NCBI RefSeq assembly: GCF_964340395.1
Contig: NC_135553.1
Coordinates: 10,182,501-10,246,500, forward strand
Reading direction: 5' to 3'
DNA from: Glandiceps talaboti
Taxonomy: Eukaryota > Hemichordata > Enteropneusta > Spengelidae
Length of the DNA: 64,000 nucleotides
Shown: positions 33,073 to 46,200 of the stretch, in pieces
Position numbering within the stretch: the stretch's first letter is position 1
Layout: each line of letters starts with the position of its first letter
Position numbers and translations under genes: made by a program
The notes under the pieces: generated by a model
Database searches by the model: none
Told to the model about the DNA's origin: nothing
The model's input: the letters and a program-made list of their open reading frames with translations, nothing else

Positions 33073-36000
33073 TTATCCAGAACAACCTGTAATGAAATAA
33101 TATAAACATTACAATTTTTTTATGAATGTTGAACCCCATAGACAGTGGAGAAGAAATTTACCGTCTATGTTGAACAGGCTATCTTCAAATGGTTACATTG
33201 AAACATCACATTAAGATGTAAAGGTGTAATCAAAGTGCCATTGTGTTAATATAATCCAATTTAGAACATGTCATCTATGATTTCCAAACATCATTGAAGC
33301 AAACATTAAGGTGTGTAAAATGTATGTACTGCCCTCTAGAGACTATATTTTTGGTAGTATTGGTGATTTAGGCAAATTTGAGTGTGGTACTCATAAATTA
33401 TAACAGAGAATCTTCATGCCCAATATTGTTCACTTTCGATCACCGCACTTGCCACAAGTTAAATATCCTTCTTCCTAAACGCTAAAGGAATCAAACATAC
33501 ACTTTTTCACATCACTGTCAACACAGCACGACATTTTATAAGTAGAAGCTGGTAGACATTAAGGTATAGACTCTAAGAGTGACATTTTGTTAGGTGTGCA
33601 AAACAAAAGGTAGAAGATGAGCATGATTTCATCTTTGAATGCTCAGTGTACATGAGATGACGATGAAATATATTCCTAAAGATTTTGCACTGCGTCCTAA
33701 TTTTTGTATTTTGAATGGTCTATTGCTCCAGGGATGACGTTGTCATTAGAAACTTGTCGATGTATATTTACAAGGCTTTTCAGAGCTGTAAAGAGAGTTT
33801 GTCTAATAACTGCTGAGTCTGTATTTTATTTAGTTTTATTGATACATTTATGTTGTACTTTCAACTTTTGTATATTCTGTAATTAATACCGTCTATAGTC
33901 ATGATCTAAAATTTCAAAAGTGGTATTTCTTTGCAAATGGGCAGGAGGCCTGGAAATGCAAAATAAACCACCTTTGATTTTATAAGTAAGTTTGCAATTC
34001 AACTTGCAACACTGCTTACCTCTACATCCACAATGAACACACTCTACCACTTTGCCCTGAAAACAGATCATAATGTTGTTATTATTCAAATGTGAATAGG
34101 AGAGAGAACACATAACACCATTACTATAATCATGAGTTCTCAGTATGGATTCTTATAAACCAACAAGTGTTGTTATCATATCAATAACTTTAAGTATTAT
34201 AAATAGTGTTTTTTAAGCTTAGCTCATACATCAATGCAACATTGGGGGGGGGGGGGTGTCCAAAACGAATGGGTGGTGGAAACAACCCAATTGACACTGA
34301 CTACATCTATTACATTTGTTTAAACTACCCCATCAACTTAAAATAAAACTTTGTGTTTATGATAGTGAGTCGAAAGCATGGTTGCTGCTGTGGTATGTGT
34401 GACATGATTGACATGGGAAGGCAGTGAGTTGATAAAAGACCTACATGTAATATTTATAAGTTACATATAGCCCTAACAACATATCTCTATTCTACAATTG
34501 AAACTACAACAAGACCTCACCTCTTCCAGTTTACTTTTAGGAACTCTACAAATACAATTTGTTCCAAAGTTTGTATCTCTTGTCTGTATACATCTAAGGC
34601 AGCATAAATTTTCATATCCTTGTTTCTTCCATTTGGCAATCAGATTTTTGTCAGCATAGCCTTCTTTCATACAATATTCATATAACTCTGTTGAAACAGA
34701 AACATGGTTAGTCACTTAAAACTATCATCAACTGCTGTGATGGGTATTGAAATGAAGTTAACAAAATCACAAATCTACCCAATCAGAATTGTCTCACTAT
34801 GCATTCATCTGAACACAAGAGAGGCCGCTCCTGTGATGAATTCATCCCAATTATGAACTCAGTCCACAACAAACATGGCCCTACAAAGATCTTGGGAAAT
34901 CTTTCACACCTTTGATGCATTTGAAGGTTTCAAAGTGATTACTAAATGGGAAAGGGAAGGGTAGAGGTCCTGTGTGGGAACACTTCACGATGTTAAGGGC
35001 AGGTTAAAAGCTTATATCAGTTTTCACCCTTAAGGATGTGAATGAATAAACAAATAAACCACAATTGATATATTCCAGCCTTCTATTTGTCAGTCAAACC
35101 ATAGACAGTGTCTATGGTCAAACTAAGGTAATGATAATTCATGATTGACTTGTCAGTATGATAAGTGTGGATTGGTCAATCATATTAGCCTAAAAAGTCA
35201 TTGTTACGAACAGTGAGATTATGAGCTTGTACACAATTCCTTTGTTCTCCCCTGTGTCGTGGATGCATTCATAGTCAGGGCCACATTCTAGTCAGTGGTG
35301 TGGGGCTAGGATGGAAGTGGTGTTCAGTTCTCCCAATACAAGTGATAGTACCTTGATGAGTACAGTTATTGCTTTGACCAATATATCTATAACTTTATAT
35401 GGTGAAATATGGCAAACCTATGACCACACTGTCACAAACTCTGAAGTGGACATACCTCTACTAATAGCTCTTCTTTTGTAAAACAAATCAAAGATATATC
35501 TGGATCTTTGGTGATGAAGTTTGAAGATTGGCCAAAGTGATTCAACCTTTCTCTTGCCTTCATGGGGTTCTGTCTCAGCTGTAAAAAAATCACGTCAAGA
35601 TGTTTAACTTGCCTTTCTCAGGTCTAGATAGACAACAGCCATGTACAATATCATCTCACTGCATATTAGATGACAAAGGTAGTCAATCAATCATACCAAC
35701 TTCAAGACACTAGTCAGACTTGAGTGTACCACAACCCTGTACAACCATGGATGTGGTACACCACTATATGACTTTTTATGAGGTTATGGTTTCTGTCACA
35801 ACTATAAGCATGGGCCACAGTAACTAGTAACTTAGCTAACATAGTCACATTTCAGAATTGAAAATTGGTTACATCTTTAGCAATTTTACATTCCACCATA
35901 GCCCTACAAATTAATTATTTGTAAACTAATTAGTAAAACATTAACATATAACAACAATGAGAATGAGATGTGAATGACATTGTCTCTGGCTATTGAATGC

Positions 36001-36532
36001 AATGGGGGGTTACTATTTTAATTCCTAAACATGTGCATAAAATGATGTGTACAATTATAAAATAGCACACTATTGATATTTCAATTTTAATAACCGGTTG
36101 ACTAAGTTCTGAAATGAATACGATCTGTAGTATTTATATTTATTGGTGTGAGTTCATAAACAGGCTTTACAGGATCATGAGGATGGGATGTTGTTTTCAT
36201 GGCTTCTTTTCTGTAAATTATTAGTTCTTCCAAACCTGGGACTACACTGGGTTATATATGTATGTAAAATGATGTGATGTAATTCCGATCAAAACATATA
36301 CGCTGTGGATGCGTGATAATGCATGTAAACAAAGTGAAACATTTGCTTCTCTTCGCAAGACGACAGAATGACGTTCACATTGACTCGGGTTTACCACAAC
36401 GCTCACATTTTGAGTCGCTTCTGCATTTCACAACCTACCTTCCCTCATTTTCTGATCGAGTTCATCTAACGTGGGTTCTATGAGTTCCCAACCATCTGGA
36501 GGGGGTTTCCTGCTCCGTTTCACCTTAGGCAT
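33073..36532 (-). CDS. BUD31: BUD31 (G10), spliceosome component, complete
   Basis: Five coding exons on the minus strand, in transcript order: 36532-36439, 35578-35456, 34687-34521, 34056-34020 and 33086-33073. They give exactly 144 residues, the length of human BUD31. The start [20 protein letters not shown], then [36 protein letters not shown] and [18 protein letters not shown] are almost identical to the human protein. A cysteine-rich zinc-binding C terminus is visible (Cys101, 102, 105, 117, 119, 134, 137, 139, 142), ending CGCRGCSG. BUD31 belongs to the activated spliceosome (NTC-related proteins) in the nucleus. The last coding exon is only 14 nt; it follows TTTCATTACAG and completes G-C-S-G-stop. 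Introns are GT-AG. An acceptor-like TTTACAG just before the ATG hints at a 5' UTR intron. Confidence 0.98.
34244..34256. repeat. 13-nt G run in BUD31 intron
   Basis: A G homopolymer lies between BUD31 coding exons 3 and 4. Confidence 0.9.
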
Positions 36533-36534
36533 TG

Positions 36535-36680
36535 CTGTAAATACGCTGAAATTCGGAGCTATCAACAAGAAGTTATTCCTCGCAGTGTGCCAAACAGCAG
36601 AGTGAATGCTTCCGGTGTATTTTACATTGCATTGTGGGAGTTTTCACGACGGAACATTCCAAATATTTATAAAAGGGGGA
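36535..36680 (-). promoter_or_regulatory. Probable BUD31 5' UTR and promoter
   Basis: Upstream of the minus-strand ATG the sequence is somewhat CpG-enriched. It contains CTTCCGG (ETS-type core) near 36609-36615 and a TATAAAA-like word near 36668. Position relative to the gene is the main support. Confidence 0.35.
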
Positions 36681-36907
36681 GGGTATTATTGAACACTCGG
36701 GTTTAGTCTTTGAAATTCGGATATTGGAAATGAACAATGTTGATATGATTGCCAAAATAAAAAAATAAACAAAACACTTGCATTTAGCAACTAGTAATGA
36801 TAAATTGATTGATTAATACATTGCTCAGTGTAATTATTGGCAGATTGCTTACTGTTGATACTTTAAACATAAGTTGTCTATATTTATAATACATGTACAC
36901 ATACACA

Positions 36908-36909
36908 CA

Positions 36910-36945
<36 letters not shown>
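36908..36945. repeat. (CA)n microsatellite
   Basis: An interrupted CA tract with one TA step lies upstream of BUD31. Confidence 0.9.
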
Positions 36946-36946
<1 letters not shown>

Positions 36947-37857
36947 TTCTTTGCTTTTCTATTATTCATGGTTATTATAAGAAGAGAATGTTTAATGGTA
37001 GAATTTTATTGACATCCATAGACAGTAAAAAGTGTATAGCTACAGTGATAATGTTAGAGGTGGGGGTAGGGGATAGAGTCACTACCAGTAGTGCATGCAG
37101 GATGAAGTAGGCAGGTTCTGAAAATTTTTAATAGGATGGCATGATAACAAATATTTTCTTATAGAAAACCTAAATTTCAATTTGGTTTGAAACCACTTAC
37201 ATGCCGTGTGTGAAACCTCAGAGAGTGTTGATTGGGGAAGGGGGCAGGGTTTGGTAGTTTGAGGCACAGACAAGACTGTCTGTGTTTGAGGTGACAGTGT
37301 TGGGGGGGGGGGGGGGATTAAGAACTTCAACAATCATATGATCATTTTTTTATCTGTTTTATTTAAAGGCTAGTACATTACAATTAAAATGAAATAAACT
37401 TATTTATCTTTTATGCTAATCAAATAAACCATACATACTGACTATCCATTGTCTCTTGGGAGTGTTACACATAGCTGCACCAAGTCCAAGTATTGAAAAC
37501 TCCCTGTGATTTGTGTGTATAAAGTTGATGATTTAATTGTCTATTAAACCAACCAAGTGTGTAATTTTGTAATGTATTATTTGCAATCCTTGTGATATAT
37601 TATACCGGCACTTGTGAGTGAGACAAATATGAGTGAGACAAAGTGACAGTGCTTGTCAAGATGTAAGAGACAGAGTAATTGACAAGAGTCTCTCGATGTA
37701 AATTATGGACAAGGTTACCAAGAAAAAGTTGTAACATTCTCGCTATGAATTTACTAGACTGGACGATTGATAGCACTGGCGAAAATTTCATCCAAGTATA
37801 GTCAGGTCTACTGTTGCTATGATTGCTTTCATCAAAGTTATAGAAACTGTCTTTATT

Positions 37858-37945
37858 TATGCAAATCACATTAATTTATGCAAATACCGTGGGCTTATGC
37901 AAAGAACATTGATTTTATGCAAATCACATTAGTCTGGTTTCTAGA
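37858..37945. repeat. Short tandem array with ATGCAAAT octamers
   Basis: Four units of about 20-22 bp, each with TTATGCAAA followed by TCACATTA or a variant. Three of the four contain the exact POU octamer ATGCAAAT, the fourth has ATGCAAAG. The array lies 1.3 kb upstream of BUD31. Confidence 0.75.
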
Positions 37946-39076
37946 AAGAATGTTACTAGTTTGGCAATTTCAACTCTCCTACAATACTACACTAACTGTT
38001 TTTATTACAGGTAATAAAATGTATACTATAAATGAATTTACTTCCAAAAGAATACCTGCTTTACAGCTGATAACATAAAATACAATCAGCACCACATGAA
38101 GGCCTTCAATACTATTAGTTTATAACAAAGTTCAAATGTTTTAGCAGCATCACTATGTGTGATGGCTACCGACAATAATTTCACCCCCACCCCCACCGCC
38201 ACCCCCCAACAAAATAGTAATTGTATTCCTAGCAGTACAGTAATTTTCAGAGCATATATGTATGGTGTAGACACTTTAAAAAAAAAATTGCAAAATTTGT
38301 GTTAGTCTCACTTATCACTTACCCTAGCACACATTTTTATATAGTTGAAAAATGTTCATCATTCTAAACGCTAAAGCTGTGTTTTTTCTAAACAAAGACT
38401 TTGCTCATAGCTTTGTGTATTTCAGCTAATTTTTTCTATTTTTAATTTTCGTTGTGGATATCTGCTTTCTACACAGTATGCCAGACTGATGTCAATCATA
38501 ATGCTCATTAACATATTCCCATGGCAATCATTAAAGAGGGTGTGCCCAAAAGAAACTTAACTTCAATGAGTCAAAAAAAGCCGGGAAATGATTGTAGATG
38601 TTTGTTATCAATTTTTTTGTTCTACGTAGCACTAGAATTGAGGAATGTACAATTAGATGTAATATTATTCACACCATTTTTCTGTGAATTTCTGAATAAC
38701 CTATGGTACATTATGTTATTGACATCTGACATGAGATACAGTATTATTGATGTCAATCACACACCACAAAGCTAAATTAAATTTAAATATCTCCATGGCA
38801 ACCACATAAAGAGGTGTGGCCATAAAATGAAATTCTGTGGGGTGTGCCATGTGATATACAGGTAAAGGAGACTAATTGATAATTGTGAAAAATACCCCAA
38901 AAAGTGGTATTTAGACCTACGTCACAAGTAAACACCAGTCTCTATCACCATGGAAATACAGTGTATCATTGATTAATCCAATCTCAAATTTTCAGGAATA
39001 TTAGGTGCTTCGTATTCCCCCTTGTAAACACATTCAAGAATATTTCTATCGTGTTCAAGATGTGAAGATATCATTT

Positions 39077-39080
<4 letters not shown>

Positions 39081-39111
<31 letters not shown>
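39081..39111. repeat. (GA)n microsatellite
   Basis: About fifteen GA units. Confidence 0.92.
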
Positions 39112-39114
<3 letters not shown>

Positions 39115-39384
39115 TATGTCTGAATGTCATCTAGAAAAATGCTTATTTATAAAATCCTAAATCCCCCAAAACACAAATATATACATTTCTTTGGTATCAT
39201 CATTTCAAATGCTTGTACAAGAAAGTCAATCACAAAGTTTGCATTGATTGTTGCTTTTCTATACGACTACAGGCTACAATTTCCTGATAATTCAGTCCTG
39301 AAAACTTACAAGAGCAACTTGGCCAAATAAATGAAACATTTTGTACTATTTCAGTAAAATTAAATAAAAGCAGTAACAGCTACA

Positions 39385-39645
39385 TCTTGTACAACTACAT
39401 AAGTAGCAAATACAGTAAGCTCCATTATTTTGTGCCATCAAAAGTATGCATAACTAATAATGAAATCTGTATGGCCATCCCCCAATAGACATAACATATA
39501 TGTATTTTATCGAGCACTGATTCATTAAAATGCATTGTTTTACTACATAATAAGTAACAAACAACAGTAAGCTGAATTACACTACACAATTTTGTATAAT
39601 CACATGTATGCATAACTAATAACGTAATTTGTATGGCCATCAGCA
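39385..39645. repeat. Tandem duplication, about 150 bp unit
   Basis: Two copies share ACAGTAAGCT, ATTTTGT, TATGCATAACTAATAA and TGTATGGCCATC in order. The minus-strand reading repeats the peptide MAIQI-LLVMHT, which is a by-product. Confidence 0.75.
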
Positions 39646-40359
39646 TTTCATCTGGCCTTGCTTAAAATGAATACTAATTATACTGAATTGAACTATACAG
39701 ACTGATCATCTGCTGAAGTTTTGCTTATTCTTAGTACTTGAGCAATGGTGAAATGTGAGCACAAGATGTTGCACAATAAACTAAATTCACTACACAAATT
39801 TATTGCCCCTATTTGTGGAAAATACCAAGCACACCCTGAACTGAAAACTTCATATATTTCTCTCTTTGTATTAGAATAGCCCAATACAATTCACTATAAT
39901 CATACATAATAAACCCTCATTGTCTATACTATGTGACCTAATAGTTCGAAGATGTGGCACTCATGATCTAGGCACCAGTAAGATCAGTTGTATGTGTCAC
40001 TCTGCCCTAACTGCATGGTGCTGGTCTATCGGAAAGGGGTTGACCGATGTGTGAGGGCGCCTGTCATGGTGTACCCTACTCATGATCAACCTCTTGTTTT
40101 CTAGTGAACAGTATTATCAAGCCTGAATTCTATCAGTATCCTTGACTCTTGGTTTGATTCTTGGAAAAAAGGACTGTCCTCTACTTTTATTTTATGGAAG
40201 TTAAAGTGTGATAAATCAGTGAAGTCAGATGTGCAAAAAGTACATTATAGACTGCAATCAGAAGTTCCAAGCTTTATCTATGAAACACTTCTATGGATGA
40301 CTTTAATGAAGGCCCACAATTCAATCACAGGTTTCCACATTAGTGTGATCAGTGGAGCC

Positions 40360-40470
40360 TTAGGAATTTATCAGGATCATATTTTGTTCTGGACCAACTT
40401 TTCTACAGTAAATTCTGGCAGACAACTGTATTTCACATCTAAATTTTAATTCTAATCCGAACTGGAACTT
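40360..40470. repeat. Dispersed repeat, copy 1
   Basis: Contains TGGACCAACTTTTCTACAGT, CTGGCAGACAACTGT and CTAATCCGAACTGGAACT. Related copies are at 58625-58735 and about 61640-61715. The family is unidentified. Confidence 0.5.
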
Positions 40471-42300
40471 TAAAGTAGCTGAGTGTGTAACTGTGGCTCC
40501 AGTTCTGAAGTAAAATCAGTATAATGAATACCCATACACAATATACTCTACAACGTATTAAGGAATAAATCTGAAGAAGAAGAAGAAGAAGTACAAACAG
40601 GCGAGGAACAATGACTGGTGTGTTTTTTTCTTCAAATTTATTAGTAACCAAAATATTATGTCACAACTGCTGACATGACTCTGCTACAAAAAACAACACA
40701 CCTAGTCATATCTACTCGAGATTGCAGAACAAATGAAACAGAATACAGTTTTGATTGTTGGCGTTCTTTTGTAGAGGATGGCAAAGTGAACACTGGTGGA
40801 TGCTGTATTTACGGGCAAAATGGCGAAATGGGAAAATATATTTACACCTGATTTTTCCCTTTGGGCTACCAAACCTTAGGCCACTCATACTTAACTCTAT
40901 GTTTCTCATCGTGGCACCTTACAAATGATGGTTAGTTACAACTAAAAATAAAAGGTAAAAAAGTAAGTGTACATGTCGGTGATACTTTCAATTCATAATT
41001 GCCAAAAAAGATGTCGGAAGGAAACTTTGAAACCATGTGTTTTAATAAATTTCCCTAATTTTAATAATAAACGATAATTTTTGCTCAGATTTGCACTTGT
41101 GGGGTTGCCATCTGACAATCAGTGATGTGATTTTTTTCTATTCATGCCATAGAGGGTGTTAATTTTAATTTCTTTGCCAGAATGGAAAAATACTGGCTGG
41201 TCAGGTCATGAGAACCATAGAATTAATACAAGAGTCCTTAGCAAAAATACTGATTTTGCTAACATCTGTACATGATTACTAAAATTTTGATATTGGCATA
41301 TGCTTCCTACCAGTACAAGATTCAACAGACATGATTTTTATCTATGAACAAAATTGGAATGAACCAATAGTCCTTTTTATTAGGTCAACATATCCTTCAG
41401 ACTTTATCCTGCTTCAACAAAGGAATATGTGTAATTTAAAGTGACCTATATGTAACCAATGGTGGGCAGCTACTGTGGTACACCAATGTGTCAAATTTGT
41501 ATACAGCTCAAAATGAGGAGTGTGTTTTTCTTCTGATTTAGAGTAAATATGACATGATTTAGTCCCTGACTTGATATCCCGTCCTATTGGTATTACAGAA
41601 AGCTTACTGTGGACAAACTAAGATGGATGCAAACTAAAACACTTTTGACAATAAGTCTACAAAAAATTACCAAAGCAAAGGAGTTGGGTTGTATCATTGA
41701 TCATGAATAACAAGTGTTGCTTGCGAGTACTAAAATTTTAACCAATACACACAACATACTTTTGATAAACTGAGAGCTTAAAACTGCAAACAGTCAGTCT
41801 TGTTTACCCTAGGATAGAGGGCGCTGTTGATAAGCTGAGAGCTTTCGACTGCAGTGTTGCTTTACTTCCAGTCCTCAGAATTACAGTACCTGCTATGAAT
41901 GTAATTACATCAAATTTCACAAAAATACTGTTCTAAAATAATTATGTAAATGTATGTTACTACTCAATACTTTGCAATAACAGTTTCGGTGTACATTTAT
42001 CTTGTAATGTTCACAGTAAGCTTTCCATGGTAGTAACCAAATGTTGTGACATTTTGTGTCATATAAAGTTATCAAAAATAACTTTTTATTATGGCCATTT
42101 TTTTTATCTTAAAACCTTTATGTGAGCTTCATAGTACTCCTTCATGGAATAAAATAAAAATAAAACAAACTAAAAATATTCACTTTGTTCCCTGAAACCT
42201 GTATTATAGTACTATTAAAAATACCATGGAATGCTTTTATCAGTTTTGTGTTACTTTTTGTAATGAAATTATTAAGTTTGCCAAAATGTAGAAGTATGTT

Positions 42301-42306
42301 TTTATT
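42301..42306 (-). terminator. Candidate poly(A) signal of OGFOD3
   Basis: AATAAA on the minus strand lies about 250 nt beyond the OGFOD3 stop codon. Confidence 0.45.
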
Positions 42307-42556
42307 GGAGTGAAAGGAGACACATATAAAGAATTGGTTATTTTCTTCAAAGTGTAAAATGAACACCAGTGACAACAGAATTTCAGCATTCCAATGGATT
42401 TTTCTCCCCACTTGTCAAAATGAGTCAAGATAAACCTAAAAGTTGCACAAATCTGTGAAAAAAATTCAATGTTTTCTTGAAGGTTATAACGGTGTAGATT
42501 TATCATGGACTCTTGCACTGTTGTACGGTTGTGTTGCTATGGCAATGATGATGTCA

Positions 42557-43164
42557 TCAAGAGAAGTCAGGGTCACTGATGGCATGTTCCTCGTCACAAG
42601 TGAAAGATACGGTGATGGCATACCGGGTCCCTGATGCCACTTTTTCAACATAATGAAGATTTTCAGATCCAGAGGTGAAGAATGAAAGGCGACCTGCAAA
42701 TAACAATCAAGAATACATGAATTGTAAATTTCAAACTTAAAGAATTGACCAGTTACTTGTCTATAGTAAACCAACGTTGAACCAGCACACTGTAAAACAA
42801 AATTGGTTGCAATACTAATCAACTAAATTGAGAAATTTTATGCAAGGATTGTCAACACTATACGAAAGTTCATATTTGACCATGTCTTTCCACCCGGGGT
42901 AAAGCTTGAGCAGAGGATGTGTAAATGTGGTGTATGAGATGAAGTTCCACCTTTGACTTATAAGTGGTTTATTTACCCAATCGTATAAAATGATTACAAA
43001 ATAATGGTAACAAAAATCAAAAGAGAGAAGGGTAAATGGGGAGTCAAGAAATAGCTTACAGCTAGTCTAGCCTGATCCCCAACATTGTATATTGCGAATG
43101 AAAACAATAAGAGGGTTCAGTCATTAAGATGACTGAAAACATAACTGGGAGAAGAAAATATATC

Positions 43165-43216
<52 letters not shown>

Positions 43217-46200
43217 GTACACACAAAAAAACATTTTTACTACATGAAAAAGTCTAATACAATAAACGAAAAGTCAATACATCTGTAAGTTTACAATTTA
43301 ATCACCTGTACTGCTCTACTAAATATTGTTTAAGAGATTTCCTAAAAATATGTTGGGAATTTTTCGATCTGATTTGGATAGGAATATCATTCCAAATTTT
43401 TGCACCTACGAATGAAATAGCAAACTGACCAGAATTTGTTCTCGCATGGTACAGGTAAAGATTTTGACGATGGCAGAGTCTCGTGTCATATTCATGTTTT
43501 TTGTCACTAAAATAATCGGACAAGATATGTGGTGAGTTAATTCACCCACGGTGATCTCTCCCCTGGGGGACTGTAGACAGTCAAAAGTGGTACTGCGTCT
43601 CGTACTACCCCTGGACAGAGATGGTAGTTAGGTGGGTCACAGGTTGGGTAAATTAGACTTTCATGTAGTGAGAATTTCATGGAATATAGGACTGGAAAGT
43701 TGAAGTCTACCTGGTTCAAGGTGACACATTAAATTTTGTAAATTGTCAACTCAGCAGTGAGAAAGAGGTGATAGCTGATGTAAAGCCAGTGTTTTTTGAG
43801 TACACTATTTGCATAAAAAGATTTGACCTCATTGTGACATACTACATGAATAATATTAATAACTTGATAATAATTCAACGTAAATCTTTAATGACATTTA
43901 AAATATTGACATATAATGACATCTCAAATTTTGACCAAAAATGTAAGAAAACAGTATATCCATGGTTGATAAGAGTAAATGAAAGCTGATATTTTGGGAA
44001 TAACTGCATTGCAAATTTATATATTTCCAAACAAAACGATAGATTCTTACCAACTTTAGGTTCCACTGTCCAGTTAGCTTCTTTATCAACAAATACAAAT
44101 CTACCACCAGTGAAATCGTTACTATAATCAGTTAGATATATCAATGATGTGTAATCAAATGTTTCATATGTTACCTGTATGAGTGGAAATAAGAGAATTA
44201 GGATATAAACAGCTCCATGTTCCATGAGAAAGTAGAGCATGGAAAAGTGACGATAAAACAACATTCACTATTTTAGGACAAAACACACGATTATTAACAG
44301 TTTAGTGTCCATTCTCGTCTGAAAATTAGAGCTTTTTAAAAGAGTTGATAAATCTTAATTCACTGCACTGATAACTTTCCATCCACACAGTAATAAAAAC
44401 AGAGATGAACTTTGATTATCAAATGTCAGATTCCAAGTTATAGAAAGTGAAGATATGCTTTCTTGCAAGACATACAAACTTAAAATGGAGGACTTCTTCT
44501 GGTTGTATATTTCATTGTAAGGGTGGTAGTACATACCTACAACACCCTCTCACACCATCTATACTACAGAAAATTGTCACAATGTTGTATTCTCTCCCAC
44601 CATCTCCAATACGTTGGACCAGAAACATAGCATTACACACATACCACCACATAGTTTGGGTGCTAACGTGGTCTCTAACTAAACCACATGATACCGTATA
44701 GGGAACTAGACTAACCACCACACAAAGGCAGGTTTATACTTACTTTGTCAATGTGTGGATGCCAGTATTCATCATGAACTGTTCTAGCTGGTGCATTGGT
44801 CATTCTTGAAAAGAATGTTGGATGTGTCAAGTGTAGTCTGCTAGGTTTGATTGCAAACTCTGTTGATATCACAGCTTTTATTCTATTTTTAACTGTCCTG
44901 TTGAGGGAATATAAAGAACATTTACAACCATATTTGAACAGAAAGTGTCAGATCAATCAGGCCAGCAGTTTTTGAGATATATGGAAGCTAAAGGAAATAT
45001 ACCTCCAGAGTAATCACTTCCAAATCAGTGCATGTAATTTGTTGAATTTTCCTGTTGGTGTACAACAATGTAGTTAAAGTCAACTTACGTGTAGAGCTGG
45101 GCATCTCTGTGGTTAAAGATGGGTTCCAACTCTTCATTTTCAAGATATCTACATGAATATGTCAAGATGGGTTAAATGAGTTTGATGAAATCGACACATC
45201 TGACTTAGCTATATGGCTAGTCTATCAGGTATGCTGTGATGAGGGGGGAATCACACATCGGTGGCCGGTGAGGACAGAGTGACACAACGTATCTTACAGT
45301 ATATTATTACAAAGAAATGTATATGACTTGACATTTCTGTTTGTGACTATATCTGGTTTGACATTGCTGTTGGACCTGAATATATTGGGCAAAACGTCAT
45401 TGACAAATCAGATAGCCAAGTCTCTGGGCTTCATATCTGACAATTTAATGACTATAAAACACAAAGTCAGTGTTCATGTTGTCGACCTCAGGCAAATTAA
45501 CGAATAAAGATTCACAGGACAATTAAATTTGCAATTTTGCCAGGAACAGGACCAATATCAACAGTCACAGTAGCATGGGTGATGTAATGTCATCTAATGA
45601 ATTAGAAATATTAAAGTTCAGATTTCTCAGAATAAAATTCAGCTCTTTTCCACAATATCTTTTCGAACTTCACATATCTGAAGCTACATATAATAACTTC
45701 GTTGTGGGAGTAAAACAGGCAATAGCCTGACACCGTCTATCTGAGTCATTATCAGTATTTGTACCTTCTGGGGTCATTACACTTTGAATGGTGTAGAATT
45801 TCAACATTCACAAACAATTATCAAGAAATGGTTGTAATTACACATCTATTTACCCAAAAAAATATTGAATCTCATTCCAAATTCTATATACTATACATGT
45901 ATAAGTCAACACCTGCGTTATGAATCAAATTTAATAATTTCAATATTTGATGAAATTTAAACTTCAAAGGGTTTTATACTTAAGATAAATTTCACACACT
46001 TAAATTGCTGTGAGTACAAAAATTAGACGAGATGAGTCATAATGCTACAAGACTCACTCTCCACGTCTCTCAAACTACAACCCTGTCACTATCAATCATG
46101 ATGAGTTTTACATTGTACTACACAATCAGAGTGACTGTAGAGTTTCAATTAGGCAGCACAATGTGTTTTACTACCAAACCAGAGTGACTGTAGAGTTTCA

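Larger units (their letters stand above)
36690..42290. other. Intergenic region between OGFOD3 and BUD31
   Basis: BUD31 and OGFOD3 are on the same strand, with the OGFOD3 end before the BUD31 start. No exon was supported between them. Contents seen are (CA)n at 36908-36945, a G run at 37302-37316, an octamer-rich short tandem array at 37858-37945, (GA)n at 39081-39111, a tandem duplication at 39385-39645, and one copy of a dispersed repeat at 40360-40470. Confidence 0.6.
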
